Positions 52,069 through 61,030 of a stretch of 64,000 bases of DNA are shown piece after piece (within the stretch, counting starts at the first letter, position 1; each line of letters opens with the position of its first letter). The position numbers and the translations under genes were made by a program. This DNA comes from Candidatus Paceibacterota bacterium (GTDB lineage: Bacteria; Verrucomicrobiota; Verrucomicrobiia; Limisphaerales; UBA8199). The notes beneath the pieces were generated by a model. It was not told the DNA's origin. It searched no databases and saw nothing but the letters and a program-made list of their open reading frames with translations. The DNA lies in the NCBI GenBank assembly GCA_035452965.1, contig DAOTCE010000005.1, positions 173,523 to 237,522 of the forward strand, written 5' to 3'.

Positions 52069-53190
52069 ATGAACCAACCCCCATCCGGTAGCCGCGGCGC
52101 GCAGACGCTCATTCGTCCGCTCGTGCGCAAGCTTCACCCCTACGTGCCCGGCGAACAGCCCCGGATCAAGGGCCTGATCAAACTCAACACCAACGAGAAT
52201 CCGTACCCGCCTTCGCCCGGGGTCCTGGCGGCGACCCGGGCAGCCGTGGACGGGCGGCTGCGGCTCTATCCCAATCCCACGGCCCAACCGCTTCGCGAGA
52301 AACTGGCCCGGCTGCACCGCTGTCGTCCGGAGAATATCATTGTCGGCAACGGCTCCGATGAACTGCTGGCCCTGGCCGTGCGGGCGTTTGTCGAACCGCG
52401 AGCGGGGCAGGGGACCCGCTCCAGCAAGGCGGTGGTCCAGTTCTTCCATCCCAGCTACTCCCTGTATCCGGTGCTGGCGGACATCCACGGTGCGAAATCC
52501 AATGCCGCACCGCTGGGGCCTGATTTCGAGCTTCCCTCCCTTGCCAGCCTGAAGCGCGCCGGCCAATGGGATTTCTGCGCTGCCCTCAGCTTTGTCACCA
52601 CCCCGAACGCGCCGAGCGGCCGCGGCTACCGCACCGCGCAGTTGGAGGAGCTGTGCCGCGCTCAGCTCGGGGTCGTCGTCCTGGACGAAGCCTACGTGGA
52701 CTTTGCGCGCGAGCACGCCCTGGCGCTCGCTCTCAAATACCCCAACGTGTTGGTCGCGCGCACGTTCTCGAAGGCCTACTCACTGTGCTTCCAGCGCATT
52801 GGGTACTTCGTTGGTCACGCGGAGCTCATCGCCGCCCTTCACAAGATCAGGGACAGCTACAACGTCAATGGTTTGGGCCAGGTTGCCGCGCTTGCCACGC
52901 TTGGCCAATTGCCTTACTACCGGGCCAACTTCCGGGAGATCATCGCCACGCGCAGCCAGCTCAGTCGGGAGTTGGAGGCGCTCGGCTTCCGAGTCTTCCC
53001 AAGCCAGACCAACTTCATCCTCGTCCGCCCGCCGAAGTTCGCCGCCCGCGCGTGGCTCCAGAAACTGCGCGATCGCAAGGTCCTTGTCCGCTGGTTCAGC
53101 GATCCTTCCGTCCGCGACTACCTCCGCCTCACCATTGGCACCCCGGAACAAGCCGCCGCCCTGGTCAAGGCCATCAGGGCCATTCTGTAA
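52069..53190 (+). CDS. hisC: histidinol-phosphate aminotransferase
   Basis: 373 residues from the ATG at 52069; an upstream in-frame ATG at 52012 overlaps hisD and is less likely. Family blocks: IKLNTNENPYPPSP, LYPNPTAQPLREKLA, NIIVGNGSDELLALAVRAF, TTPNAPSG, VVVLDEAYVDFA, and the PLP-binding Lys235 in RTFSKAYSLCFQRIGY. It is a class I/II PLP aminotransferase that makes L-histidinol phosphate. The hisD-hisC order is standard, but no other his genes follow, so the pathway genes are split around the chromosome. Confidence 0.95.
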   Translation: MNQPPSGSRGAQTLIRPLVRKLHPYVPGEQPRIKGLIKLNTNENPYPPSPGVLAATRAAVDGRLRLYPNPTAQPLREKLARLHRCRPENIIVGNGSDELLALAVRAFVEPRAGQGTRSSKAVVQFFHPSYSLYPVLADIHGAKSNAAPLGPDFELPSLASLKRAGQWDFCAALSFVTTPNAPSGRGYRTAQLEELCRAQLGVVVLDEAYVDFAREHALALALKYPNVLVARTFSKAYSLCFQRIGYFVGHAELIAALHKIRDSYNVNGLGQVAALATLGQLPYYRANFREIIATRSQLSRELEALGFRVFPSQTNFILVRPPKFAARAWLQKLRDRKVLVRWFSDPSVRDYLRLTIGTPEQAAALVKAIRAIL

Positions 53191-53256
53191 CGCCTTGCTT
53201 CCAGGCGTTCCTCGGCGTGCAAGTGAATTGTCCCCGCCCGTGTAATCCCTCAGTCT

Positions 53257-53316
53257 GGCAGGACGCTTTCGCCGAAAGCGCCGGGGGACGGCGGTTTACG
53301 GCGAAACCGCCCTGCC
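53257..53316. repeat. three-stem cruciform-type intergenic repeat
   Basis: Outer arms GGCAGG (53257-53262) and CCTGCC (53311-53316) enclose two perfect hairpins: CGCTTTC-GCC-GAAAGCG (53264-53280) and GGCGGTTT-ACGGCG-AAACCGCC (53290-53311). The same plan (GGCAGG outer arm plus two inner hairpins) occurs at 18145-18267. It lies 66 bp after the hisC stop and could end that transcript. Confidence 0.75.
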
Positions 53317-53358
53317 TTCGCTCAAGAGTGGGGCGGCAAGATTCCCGCAAGGCAGGTG

Positions 53359-53387
53359 TTGACGCCCAAGCCGGCTCCCGATAAGAT
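53359..53387 (+). promoter_or_regulatory. sigma-70-type promoter for the beta-strand-repeat gene
   Basis: TTGACG at 53359-53364 and TAAGAT at 53382-53387 with an ideal 17-bp spacer. The predicted start point is about 170 nt upstream of the ATG at 53566. The rest of the 53191-53565 gap holds no gene. Confidence 0.55.
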
Positions 53388-53565
53388 CGGCACATGCTTG
53401 GTGAGCGTAGAAACCAATGCTCCCTCACCCGCCTAGCGCTCCGTAGAAGCCAGCGCTGCGAAAAGCATATCCCTGTCAGTTCAGTTCAACCCATGAGTGG
53501 CCCGTGCATTCTTGTGTAGTCCCTTAGTTAGATACAACCGCAACCTAAAACAGATCAAAAACATC

Positions 53566-56500
53566 ATGCAACGCATCGCTTCCAACAGGAAAATCGTCGC
53601 CATCCTCGCGACCGTCGGCCTGATGGCCGTAGTGGCCAGAGCAGCTACTGTAACCAATAACTGGATCCACGGAGGCAGCGACTACAAATGGTCCACCGCC
53701 GCCAATTGGGACGGCGGCGCGCTCACGGGCCAGGACGTCATTGTGTTCACAAACATCGCTGTCGCAGGCGGGATTGGCAATGGCGGGACGCCCGACAATA
53801 TTGTGGATCAGAACCAAACGATCTAGGGCTTTTTCGCGCTGCACACGAATGCCCCAGCCGGCCCAGGGCACACCACGCTGATCAACCCCGGGGTCAGCCT
53901 GGTCATCACCGGCAGCCTCACAGAGGTGTTTTGGGTCGGTGCCGGCATCGTCATAGATTGGGGCAAGGATGCTATCAACGACACGACCATTTACGGCAAC
54001 GGTTCGTTGTCGGTCGTGAATCCTGGTGGCGACTTCATCGTGCGCCAGACCTCCGCCAACTCCGGGACGCACCGCGCCACCCTGGATATGTCCGGCCTGG
54101 ATACCTTCAACGCCTCGGTCAACCGCGTCTCGATCGGGGACACTACCGGATCCGGCAAGAACACAAGGCCGGTGGCGACCGTGATGCTGGCGAAGACCAA
54201 CTTCATCTCCTGTTTCAGGGGCGCGACGGCCACGGACCTGATTATTGGCCAGGGCCAATCCCAGGCGGGCAATGGCACGCTTTACCTGGGCCAGACCAAC
54301 GCAATCTTCTCTGACGCTGGCCTGACAGTGGGCCGGCAGAAGTGCACCGCCTGGCTCGGATTTAATACTAACATCGTCATGGAGAATCCTGTCGCCCTGT
54401 TTCGCGACAATGCCGGCACCGGCCGCCAGGCCCAATGGCTCATCGGCGAACATGCCACCGGCTCAACGACAACCGGCAACCGAGGCACAGTGGATTTTTC
54501 CTACGGCACCGTGGATGCCCTGGTTGATGTCATGTATGTTGGCCGTGGCCAGACCGAAGGCGGGTCGGCGGCGGGCAGAGGCACTCTGTCCTTTACCAAT
54601 GGCCTCATTGACGTGAACACCCTTTATGTCGGCTTCCAGCGGTCGGCCTTTGCTCCCGGCCAAGGCACCGTGAACGTGGACAACGGCGCCCAGTTGACCG
54701 TTAACGGGGACCTTACCCTGGGTCTCACGATAGATGCCGGCGCCCCCAGTACGGGCGTTCTGAACATCGGCCAGACGGTCCCGGGCGGTTCGGTGTGGGT
54801 CAAGGGTAACGTGGTGGAAGGGGGAGGCACGGGTGATTACATCTGGCTGACTGGCGGGAGCCTGAAAGTGGGCGGCACCCTCGGCCAGGCTGACAAGCCC
54901 TTGCAGAACATGGCCATCAACAACGCCAGCATCACTTTTGACCGCGGCGGGGCAGCCAACCCAACCGCGCCCCTTTGGCATGTAGCCAACTTCAGCGTCA
55001 CCGGCACAGTCACCAACAATGTCGAGGGCGCCGGGCTGACGCTGGGGCAGTTCCCGCTCATCAGTTGCCCGTTTGGCATCTTCGGGGACGGCTTCAACGC
55101 GTTGCAGTTGGGCAGCCTGCCGGGGCGCCTGGGCGGCTACCTTTCGAATAATATTGCCAGCTCCACCGTTGATCTCGTCATCACCACTGACTCCTCGCCG
55201 AAATGGAACGGGAACGTCGCGGGCGGCGATTGGGACATCAACGCCACCGCCAATTGGGTGCCCGTTACCGGCGGCGCGCCGATCACCTACTCGGAACCGG
55301 AGGTCCCCGGCGACAAAGCGCTTTTCGATGACTCCGCCACCGGCACGACCACCGTGAACCTGACCACGACGCTCTCTCCCTCGAGCGTCACCGTCAACAA
55401 CCCGTCGAAGAACTACACCTTCACTGGGAGCGGCCGGCTCAGCGGCCCGGGCGCTTTGAACAAGATCGGCGCTGCGATGCTGACCATTTCCAACACGGGC
55501 ACAAATGACTTCACCGGCCCGGTGGCGATCAACGGCGGCAAGGTCCTGCTCTCCGGCAGCGCCGACCGGCTGCCCACCACCGCAGCGGTCACGCTGGCCG
55601 ACGTTGGTGGCGCCGCGCTGGATTTGAACGGCCAGAACCAGATGATTGGTTCCCTCTCGGGTGGTGGCGCCAGCGGCGGCAGTGTCTCATTGGGAACCGG
55701 GACATTGGACATCAGCGGGAATGGAGGGGTTTATGGCGGTGTCATCAGCGGCGACGGGGCAGTGGTTAAGAGCGGCTCCGGCACACAGAAATTCACCGCG
55801 GCCAACACCTACGCCGGCGGAACCATCGTTAGCGGAGGGATGCTGGTCCTCGCCAACCCGGACGGCAGTGGGGTCGGCCCGGGCAGTGTGGTCGTGGGAA
55901 CCAACGGGTCATTGCGCATCGGCGACGGTGGCGCGAACGGCAGCATCGCCGCGAGCACGATCGTCAACGACGGTTTAGTCGGGCTGGATCGCAGCGACGA
56001 CCTGACCTGGACGACGCTCATGACCGGTTCCGGCGGTTTCGCCAAGTACAACGTCAACAAGCTGACAGCCTCAACCCCGAACAACTACTCCGGTCCGACC
56101 TATATCAATGGTGGGATCCTGCATCTCACCGATTCGGGCGCCCTCGGGACCACCGGGGTGGTTGCCATCGCTAATGGCGCCACGACGGCGCTGGAGCTTC
56201 CGGGTGGCATCACGCTCTCCAAGCCGCTAAGCGTATCGCAGAAGCCGTCCGCGGCTGGTGAGGTGCCGGCAATTATCAATCTGGACGGCACCAACATCCT
56301 GGCAGGCCCCATCACTGGCGTTGGCGGAGGCACCTATTGGACGTTTCAGAGTGATGCCGGCGTGCTGGTGGTTACAGGGTCGTTCACTGCGGATGCCGGC
56401 TCCGGCCAGACGATCCTTCGCGTGATTGGCAATGGTGATTGCGATTGGCAAGGCGATATCATTACTCCTGCCGGCTATCCCGGCACCACTTGGCTGCTAA

Positions 56501-57231
56501 AGTCCGGCGCCGGCACCTGGACGCTCTCCGGGAACAACAGCCTGAGCGGCAAGGTGAACATCAATAACGGCCGGCTCGTGGTCAACGGCATTTTGTCGGG
56601 CAGCACCGGCATCTCCGTCAATGCCGGCACGCTCGCTGGCTCCGGACTGGTGGACGCCCCGGTTAACGTCGGCGGCACGCTGTCCCCCGCCGGAGACTCG
56701 ATTGGCACGCTGACCATCAACAACTCGTTGACCCTCAGCAATAATGCCGTTGCCGCCGTGCAGGTGTCCCAATCGGCGCATGACCGGGTGACCGGCTTGA
56801 GCAGCGTGGCGCTGGGCGGCACGCTCCGCGTTACCGTGACAAACACACTGGTGGGCGGCGAGGCCTTCCGGCTGTTTGAAGCCGCCTCGTACAGCGGCGA
56901 CTTCGCCAGCTACGAACTGCCCGCGCTGAACAGTCCGCTTTCCTGGGATACCACCTCGGTGCCGGTGGATGGCACGCTGCGCGTGGCGGGTTCGAACAGG
57001 CCACAGATCGCGACTGCGACCATACTGCCCGACAACAACTTCCAGTTGAGCGGCACTGGCCCCGCGGATCAGACATACTGGATACTGGCCACATCAGATG
57101 TTGCCGAGCCCCTGAGCAATTGGATGCCCTTGACCACCAATACCTTCACGGGAGGGGTGTTCAACTGGACGGACCTTGAGGCAACCAACCACCCGCGCCG
57201 GTTTTATCAGGTGGTCATCCCCGCGCCGTGA
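53566..57231 (+). pseudogene. autotransporter-type beta-strand-repeat secreted protein gene interrupted by an in-frame TAG
   Basis: The ATG at 53566 opens a signal peptide (IVAILATVGLMAVVARA) and a typical start (YKWSTAANWDGGALTGQDVI). Codon 87 (53824-53826) is TAG; the same frame then runs on without a break to the stop at 57229-57231, so the full product would be about 1220 residues. Right after the TAG the protein continues in character (GFFALHTNAPAGPGHTTLIN). The rest is a long beta-solenoid with autotransporter-associated repeats (KFTAANTYAGGTIVSGGMLV, KLTASTPNNYSGPTYINGGI, TWTLSGNNSLSGKVNINNGR) and ends RRFYQVVIPAP. If internal initiation is used, 53926-57231 is the longest ORF (1101 codons), but without a signal peptide. 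TAG ends other genes here, so it is a true stop. Confidence 0.8.
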
Positions 57232-57283
57232 TAGGGATCGCCCGGTGAGCTCCCAAGCGTCCGGTCGCAGTGAACCTCGTCCC

Positions 57284-58087
57284 ATGAGAAGAGCATTCTG
57301 TTTTAAGCGCCAGCCTCTGCGGCCGGGGGAGCCGCCTCGGGCGTTCACCCTGATCGAACTGCTGGTCGTCATCGCCATTATTGCCATCCTCGCTGCCCTG
57401 CTGCTCCCGGCGCTGGCCCGGGCCAAGGAGAAGGCGTTGCGGATCAGTTGTCTCAACAACACCAAGCAAATCGCCATCGGCAGTCAACTCTACGCGGAGG
57501 ATGACTCGAAACGCCGGCTGACAGGAACGCTCAAGTACGCTCCCATTGACCAGCAAGGCGATGACGACCTGAATTGGCTGTACGGGTTTGGCGGCAGCTC
57601 CCAGAGCTACATCCGGAACGCGAGAACCTTCGTCTGTCCAACCACCAGGAATCAGGTGGAGGTCACCAACAAGTACACAGTCCTGGTGAACGGGCAGGTG
57701 CTGGAGAAGTTAAGAGACTTGGACAATAATGCCTCCAACAAGGATGACACCACAGGCCACAGCTACGAAGTGTTTGGTTGCTGGCACAACAGCCCGAGTT
57801 ACCCGAGAAAGACCCAGAACTCCGTGGTGACGTATGCCCATCAAAAAGGCGCCTTCAAGGGCATGGTCGCAGGTCCCAGCCAGACCTTTATCCTGATAGA
57901 CATGATGGAACCTCATGCGGATCCCTGGGATCACGAGAACTGGCCCAACCCGTACGACAACCATGGCAAGGATGGGGGCAACGTGGCTTTTGCCGATGGG
58001 CATTCGGAGTGGATCGGCAAAGCTAAGTGGAACTACCGCTACGAGTTCTCAGAGGATTCAGGCCGGACCACCAAGCCTTACAACTGA
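57284..58087 (+). CDS. type II secretion pseudopilin-like protein with N-terminal methylation motif
   Basis: 267 residues from the ATG at 57284; the frame upstream overlaps the end of the repeat gene. A basic leader (about 20 residues) precedes FTLIELLVVIAIIAILAALL and PALARAKEKALRISCLNNTK. The globular end contains GNVAFADGHSEWIGKAKW, the F-x-DGH motif of the DUF1559/GspG-like group. It begins 52 bp after the repeat-protein stop and probably shares its transcript, linking a pseudopilin with a giant exported protein, a pattern similar to others in this window. Substrate or partner unknown. Confidence 0.88.
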   Translation: MRRAFCFKRQPLRPGEPPRAFTLIELLVVIAIIAILAALLLPALARAKEKALRISCLNNTKQIAIGSQLYAEDDSKRRLTGTLKYAPIDQQGDDDLNWLYGFGGSSQSYIRNARTFVCPTTRNQVEVTNKYTVLVNGQVLEKLRDLDNNASNKDDTTGHSYEVFGCWHNSPSYPRKTQNSVVTYAHQKGAFKGMVAGPSQTFILIDMMEPHADPWDHENWPNPYDNHGKDGGNVAFADGHSEWIGKAKWNYRYEFSEDSGRTTKPYN

Positions 58088-58606
58088 CCAATGCAAGCCG
58101 GTTTGCCCGGCTGCTACTGCCCGAGAACATCTGCTGGAAACGTCCTGAAGGTTCCTGCTGCCCCTGACTGCGAAGTCACATTTCACCGTCCTTCGTAGAA
58201 GGGGTCAGCCCCGCATGGCGGTTAGATAGGCCTCCATTCAGTCCAAGGTGCCGCAACCCACCAAGACAGTCCTATTTCCATGAACCGAATGGCCATCCCG
58301 GTGGAAACTGGAGTTGTGTCCAATTTTGAGACAGTGATGCTTCCCGAGCACAGCCCCGACAGCCGGAAATGCCGGGGCGAATACGAGGTGAAGCCCGTGT
58401 TATCCCTGTGTGTATCCCATGGGGATCGCTCCCCATGGGATACACACCGTAGTTCCGCTGGATAGGCACCGTTCCATCGCCAGACTTGGCCGGGGCGTGG
58501 GGTGCCTCAGGCTTGCGGCGCAGGTCCATAGCCTGCGCCTCTTTCCGCGATAGGGGGTTACACGGAGGATTGAGGAAGAGGGATTCGACGGCTGCCTGCC
58601 CTGGAT
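58088..58606. other. gene-free region between convergent genes, holding a palindrome
   Basis: About 520 bp separating the pseudopilin and fucosidase stops. No ORF looks real. It contains the palindrome at 58408-58447 and a near-match to the dyad at 58317-58333. Confidence 0.6.
58408..58447. repeat. 40-bp palindromic repeat, relative of the 54-bp palindrome at 23545
   Basis: Two perfect 18-bp arms (58408-58425 and 58430-58447) with loop TCGC. The arm sequence GTGTGTATCCCATGGGGA is the same as in the palindrome centred at 23571, but the outer GACCCCG/CGGGGTC extension is absent here. Confidence 0.88.
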
Positions 58607-60040
58607 TCAGCGGCTGATGCTCCCCCGTACCTCCAACACGACTACACTGGCGATGGGGTCTGGGGCTGCCACCGGCAGATTGATGGTCAAGCCAGTCTCG
58701 TCGCCCGCCATTGAGAGCCTCTTGCCCCCGGCAAGGAGCGTGGCCTTCAGCGGCTTGGCCCGCAGGCCAGGCACCGTGAGCCGGCCATCCCGTGGCCAGT
58801 CGAAGACGTGCAGGTAGAGCCGGGTTCTATTGCCGGAGACCCTCTTCTGCGTGCAGCGCCCCCAAGGCAGCTTCTCGAATGGACTGGCTGTAGTGCCATA
58901 AATAGACTCGCCGTTTACCTGCATCCAGTTGCCGATCGCGCGCAGCGATTTCACGCTTTGCTCGGGCACGGTGCCGTCGGCTTTGGGACCGATGTTGAGC
59001 AGGTAGTTGCCGCCCTTGCTGGCGATATCTACGAGGTTGCGGATGAGGGTCTGGTCGGATTTCCAGGCATGGTCGTGTTCGCTGTAACCCCAGGTGGTGT
59101 TGAGAGTCATGCAGGTTTCCCAGTCCACGCCCGGCATGCCGGTATCGGGGATATGCTGTTCGGGGGTGATGAAGTCGCCGTATTTGGGATCGAGCTGTGG
59201 CAGGTAACCCTGGGTCCCCATACCGGCCCACCCAGCTTCGCGGCTGCGGTAGAGCCGGTTGTTCATGATAATGTTGGGCCGTTTGGCCCGCACCAATTGC
59301 ATCAGTTCGCTGGCGCGCCAGGCCTCGTCGCCTTGAAAATCTTGGGAGCTGTAGTCCCACCAGAGGATGTCCACCGGGTAGTTTGAAGCCAGTTCATTGA
59401 CCTGCTGATGCAGGTAGGCCAGGTACTGGGCATGGTCCCGCTGGCCGTTGGGATACGGCTGGCCCCTGAGTGGATGGGGGAGTTGTTGCGATTTGGCGTA
59501 AGCGTATTGGTCGTGGTGCCAATCAATCACGGAATGGTAAAAGCCAACTCGCAGCCCGTCAGCGCGAGCCGCCTTGACGATCTCCTTGACCAAATCGCGA
59601 TGGAGCACGGCCCCGGCATTGAAGTCGCCGGCTTTGGAATGGTGCAGGGCAAAGCCTTCGTGGTGTTTAGTGGTAAACACAAGATAACGGCACCCCGCTT
59701 GCTTGGCCAGGCGCGCCCAGTCGCGGGCAAAATCAGCCCGGGGTTGAAACAATGGCAGGGAGGCTTTGGCGTAAGTTTCCGTATCGGCTTTGACCCGCTG
59801 CTGGAGCCACTCCATGCCCCCGCTGGTGCCGACCGCTTTACCCTGCCAGGTACCCGCCAGGCCCGAATAGAGGCCCCAATGCACGAACATGCCAAAGCGC
59901 GCCTCGCGCCACCATGCCATGCGGGCGTCGCGTTGAGCTGGGGTTTCGGTGCTCTGGGCCAGGCTCACGGAGGCTGGAGTCACACCGGATAAGCATGCAG
60001 CCAGCACAGCCATTGCAGAAAGACCGTAGAGAGTTGTCAT
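58607..60040 (-). CDS. exported alpha-L-fucosidase (GH29)
   Basis: 477 residues from the ATG at 60040; upstream residues to 60079 are not signal-like. Signal peptide about 1-28. GH29 blocks: MAWWREARFGMFVHWGLYSG at the start of the barrel, YLVFTTKHHEGFALHHSKA, the strand DILWWDYSSQDF that carries the probable nucleophile Asp, NNRLYR, TLNTTWGYSEHDHAWKS, and SKGGNYLLNIGPKADGTVP. A C-terminal beta-sandwich follows (GLRAKPLKATLLAGGKRLSM). It removes terminal fucose from host or algal glycans outside the cytoplasm. The enzyme is a single-gene unit next to a kinase/ECF pair. Confidence 0.93.
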   Translation of the reverse strand: MTTLYGLSAMAVLAACLSGVTPASVSLAQSTETPAQRDARMAWWREARFGMFVHWGLYSGLAGTWQGKAVGTSGGMEWLQQRVKADTETYAKASLPLFQPRADFARDWARLAKQAGCRYLVFTTKHHEGFALHHSKAGDFNAGAVLHRDLVKEIVKAARADGLRVGFYHSVIDWHHDQYAYAKSQQLPHPLRGQPYPNGQRDHAQYLAYLHQQVNELASNYPVDILWWDYSSQDFQGDEAWRASELMQLVRAKRPNIIMNNRLYRSREAGWAGMGTQGYLPQLDPKYGDFITPEQHIPDTGMPGVDWETCMTLNTTWGYSEHDHAWKSDQTLIRNLVDIASKGGNYLLNIGPKADGTVPEQSVKSLRAIGNWMQVNGESIYGTTASPFEKLPWGRCTQKRVSGNRTRLYLHVFDWPRDGRLTVPGLRAKPLKATLLAGGKRLSMAGDETGLTINLPVAAPDPIASVVVLEVRGSISR

Positions 60041-60262
60041 TGCGCGCGCCAGAGTCTCGCGGTCACGGTGGCGGAACAAGCACTTTTCCGCAATGGATTC
60101 GCCGGCTCACGGAGAGCGGGCATGAAACACGCAGATCGGACTACGTTCGACGCGGAGCAGCGCGCCGAGTGCCCTTTTATTCGACCCTGTCGGCTGCGGG
60201 TGAACGATGTGCCAGAGATGCTGGCGGCCGGTGTGAGTGAGGAAGAAGCCCTTGAGGATTGG

Positions 60263-61030
60263 TCAGGTGTCCGGTTGTGCCAGCACTTCCACCAGGTAAC
60301 GCAGTTCCTCCTGCACGTGGTTCGGGTCGGCGACGGTTTGCGCAATTTCCGTCCTCACCAGTTCGCGGAAGCGTCGACGCAGGCGATGCACCGCGACCTT
60401 GACCGCGCCTTCGGACAGGCCAAGGCGTGCAGCGGCCTCGGCTTGCGACACCGATTCAACGTCGCCCAGCAGCCAGGGTTTGAGCGTCTCGAACTGCTGC
60501 GCCTTGTCCGCCGCGTTGAACTCCGCCGCCAGCGTGTCCAGCGCGCGCCCCGTAATTGTCAGCGCCCATTGGCGGTCAAAGAGCGCGTCGGGTGCCGGGC
60601 CGGCGGGGTCAGGAATTTGCAGAGTTGTGGTGGTAGTGTGTGCGGCGTCACCCGCGTCGATGGAGATGGGCGCCTGGCCGCCGCCACGCTTCTGTGCCTG
60701 CATTCGGTCGAGCTGGTTGGCGAGGAAGTGTTTGACCGCGCCGAGCAGGAAGGAGCGGAACCGGCCGCGACCCGGCTCCACGGTGTCCAGCCCGTGCTGC
60801 GCCAGCAGGCGGGCGAAGAACTCGTGTGTGAGGTCGCGCGCCGCTTCTTCATCGCGCACCGTGCAACGAACGAATGCCAGCACCGGCGCGTAATACGACT
60901 CGCACAACTCGCTCAGCGCCGCCTGCGCCGCGGCCGATTCGCCGCGCGCCCGCAGCACGAGCGTCCAGCGGGTGGGCGCGAATCCCGCCGGGCGCGGCGT
61001 CGAGTCGGCTGATGAGGTCTCCTCGCTCAT
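60263..61030 (-). CDS. ECF-type RNA polymerase sigma factor (kinase-linked type)
   Basis: 255 residues from the ATG at 61030, which overlaps the kinase stop in an ATGA. The sequence closely parallels the factor at 2706: TRWTLVLRARGESA, RDLTHEFFARLLAQHGLD, GRFRSFLLGAVKHFLANQLDR, RMQAQKRGGGQAPISID, and region 4 SQAEAAARLGLSEGAVKVAVHRLRRRFRELV. The C-terminal extension EEIAQT...LRYLVEVLAQ is also shared (here VRTEIAQTVADPNHVQEELR). The gene lies downstream of its kinase, the reverse of the left pair, but the two are translationally coupled. Confidence 0.92.
   Translation of the reverse strand: MSEETSSADSTPRPAGFAPTRWTLVLRARGESAAAQAALSELCESYYAPVLAFVRCTVRDEEAARDLTHEFFARLLAQHGLDTVEPGRGRFRSFLLGAVKHFLANQLDRMQAQKRGGGQAPISIDAGDAAHTTTTTLQIPDPAGPAPDALFDRQWALTITGRALDTLAAEFNAADKAQQFETLKPWLLGDVESVSQAEAAARLGLSEGAVKVAVHRLRRRFRELVRTEIAQTVADPNHVQEELRYLVEVLAQPDT

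Noticed and set aside
53394..53519. 41-codon ORF starting at the predicted transcription start before the beta-solenoid gene
   Set aside because: Basic, low-information product with no ribosome-binding site; more likely leader RNA.
53824..53826. Idea that TAG is read as an amino acid in this organism
   Set aside because: TAG is the normal stop of several intact genes here, including the PEP-CTERM gene (29604), the CBM9-like gene (30478) and hisD (52040).
58317..58333. Near-match to the dyad, TGTCC-N7-AGACA
   Set aside because: It lies between two convergent gene ends, so it cannot be an upstream operator, and the flanking AGCTTG is missing. A similar GTCT-N8-AGAC before 46972 has the wrong spacing.
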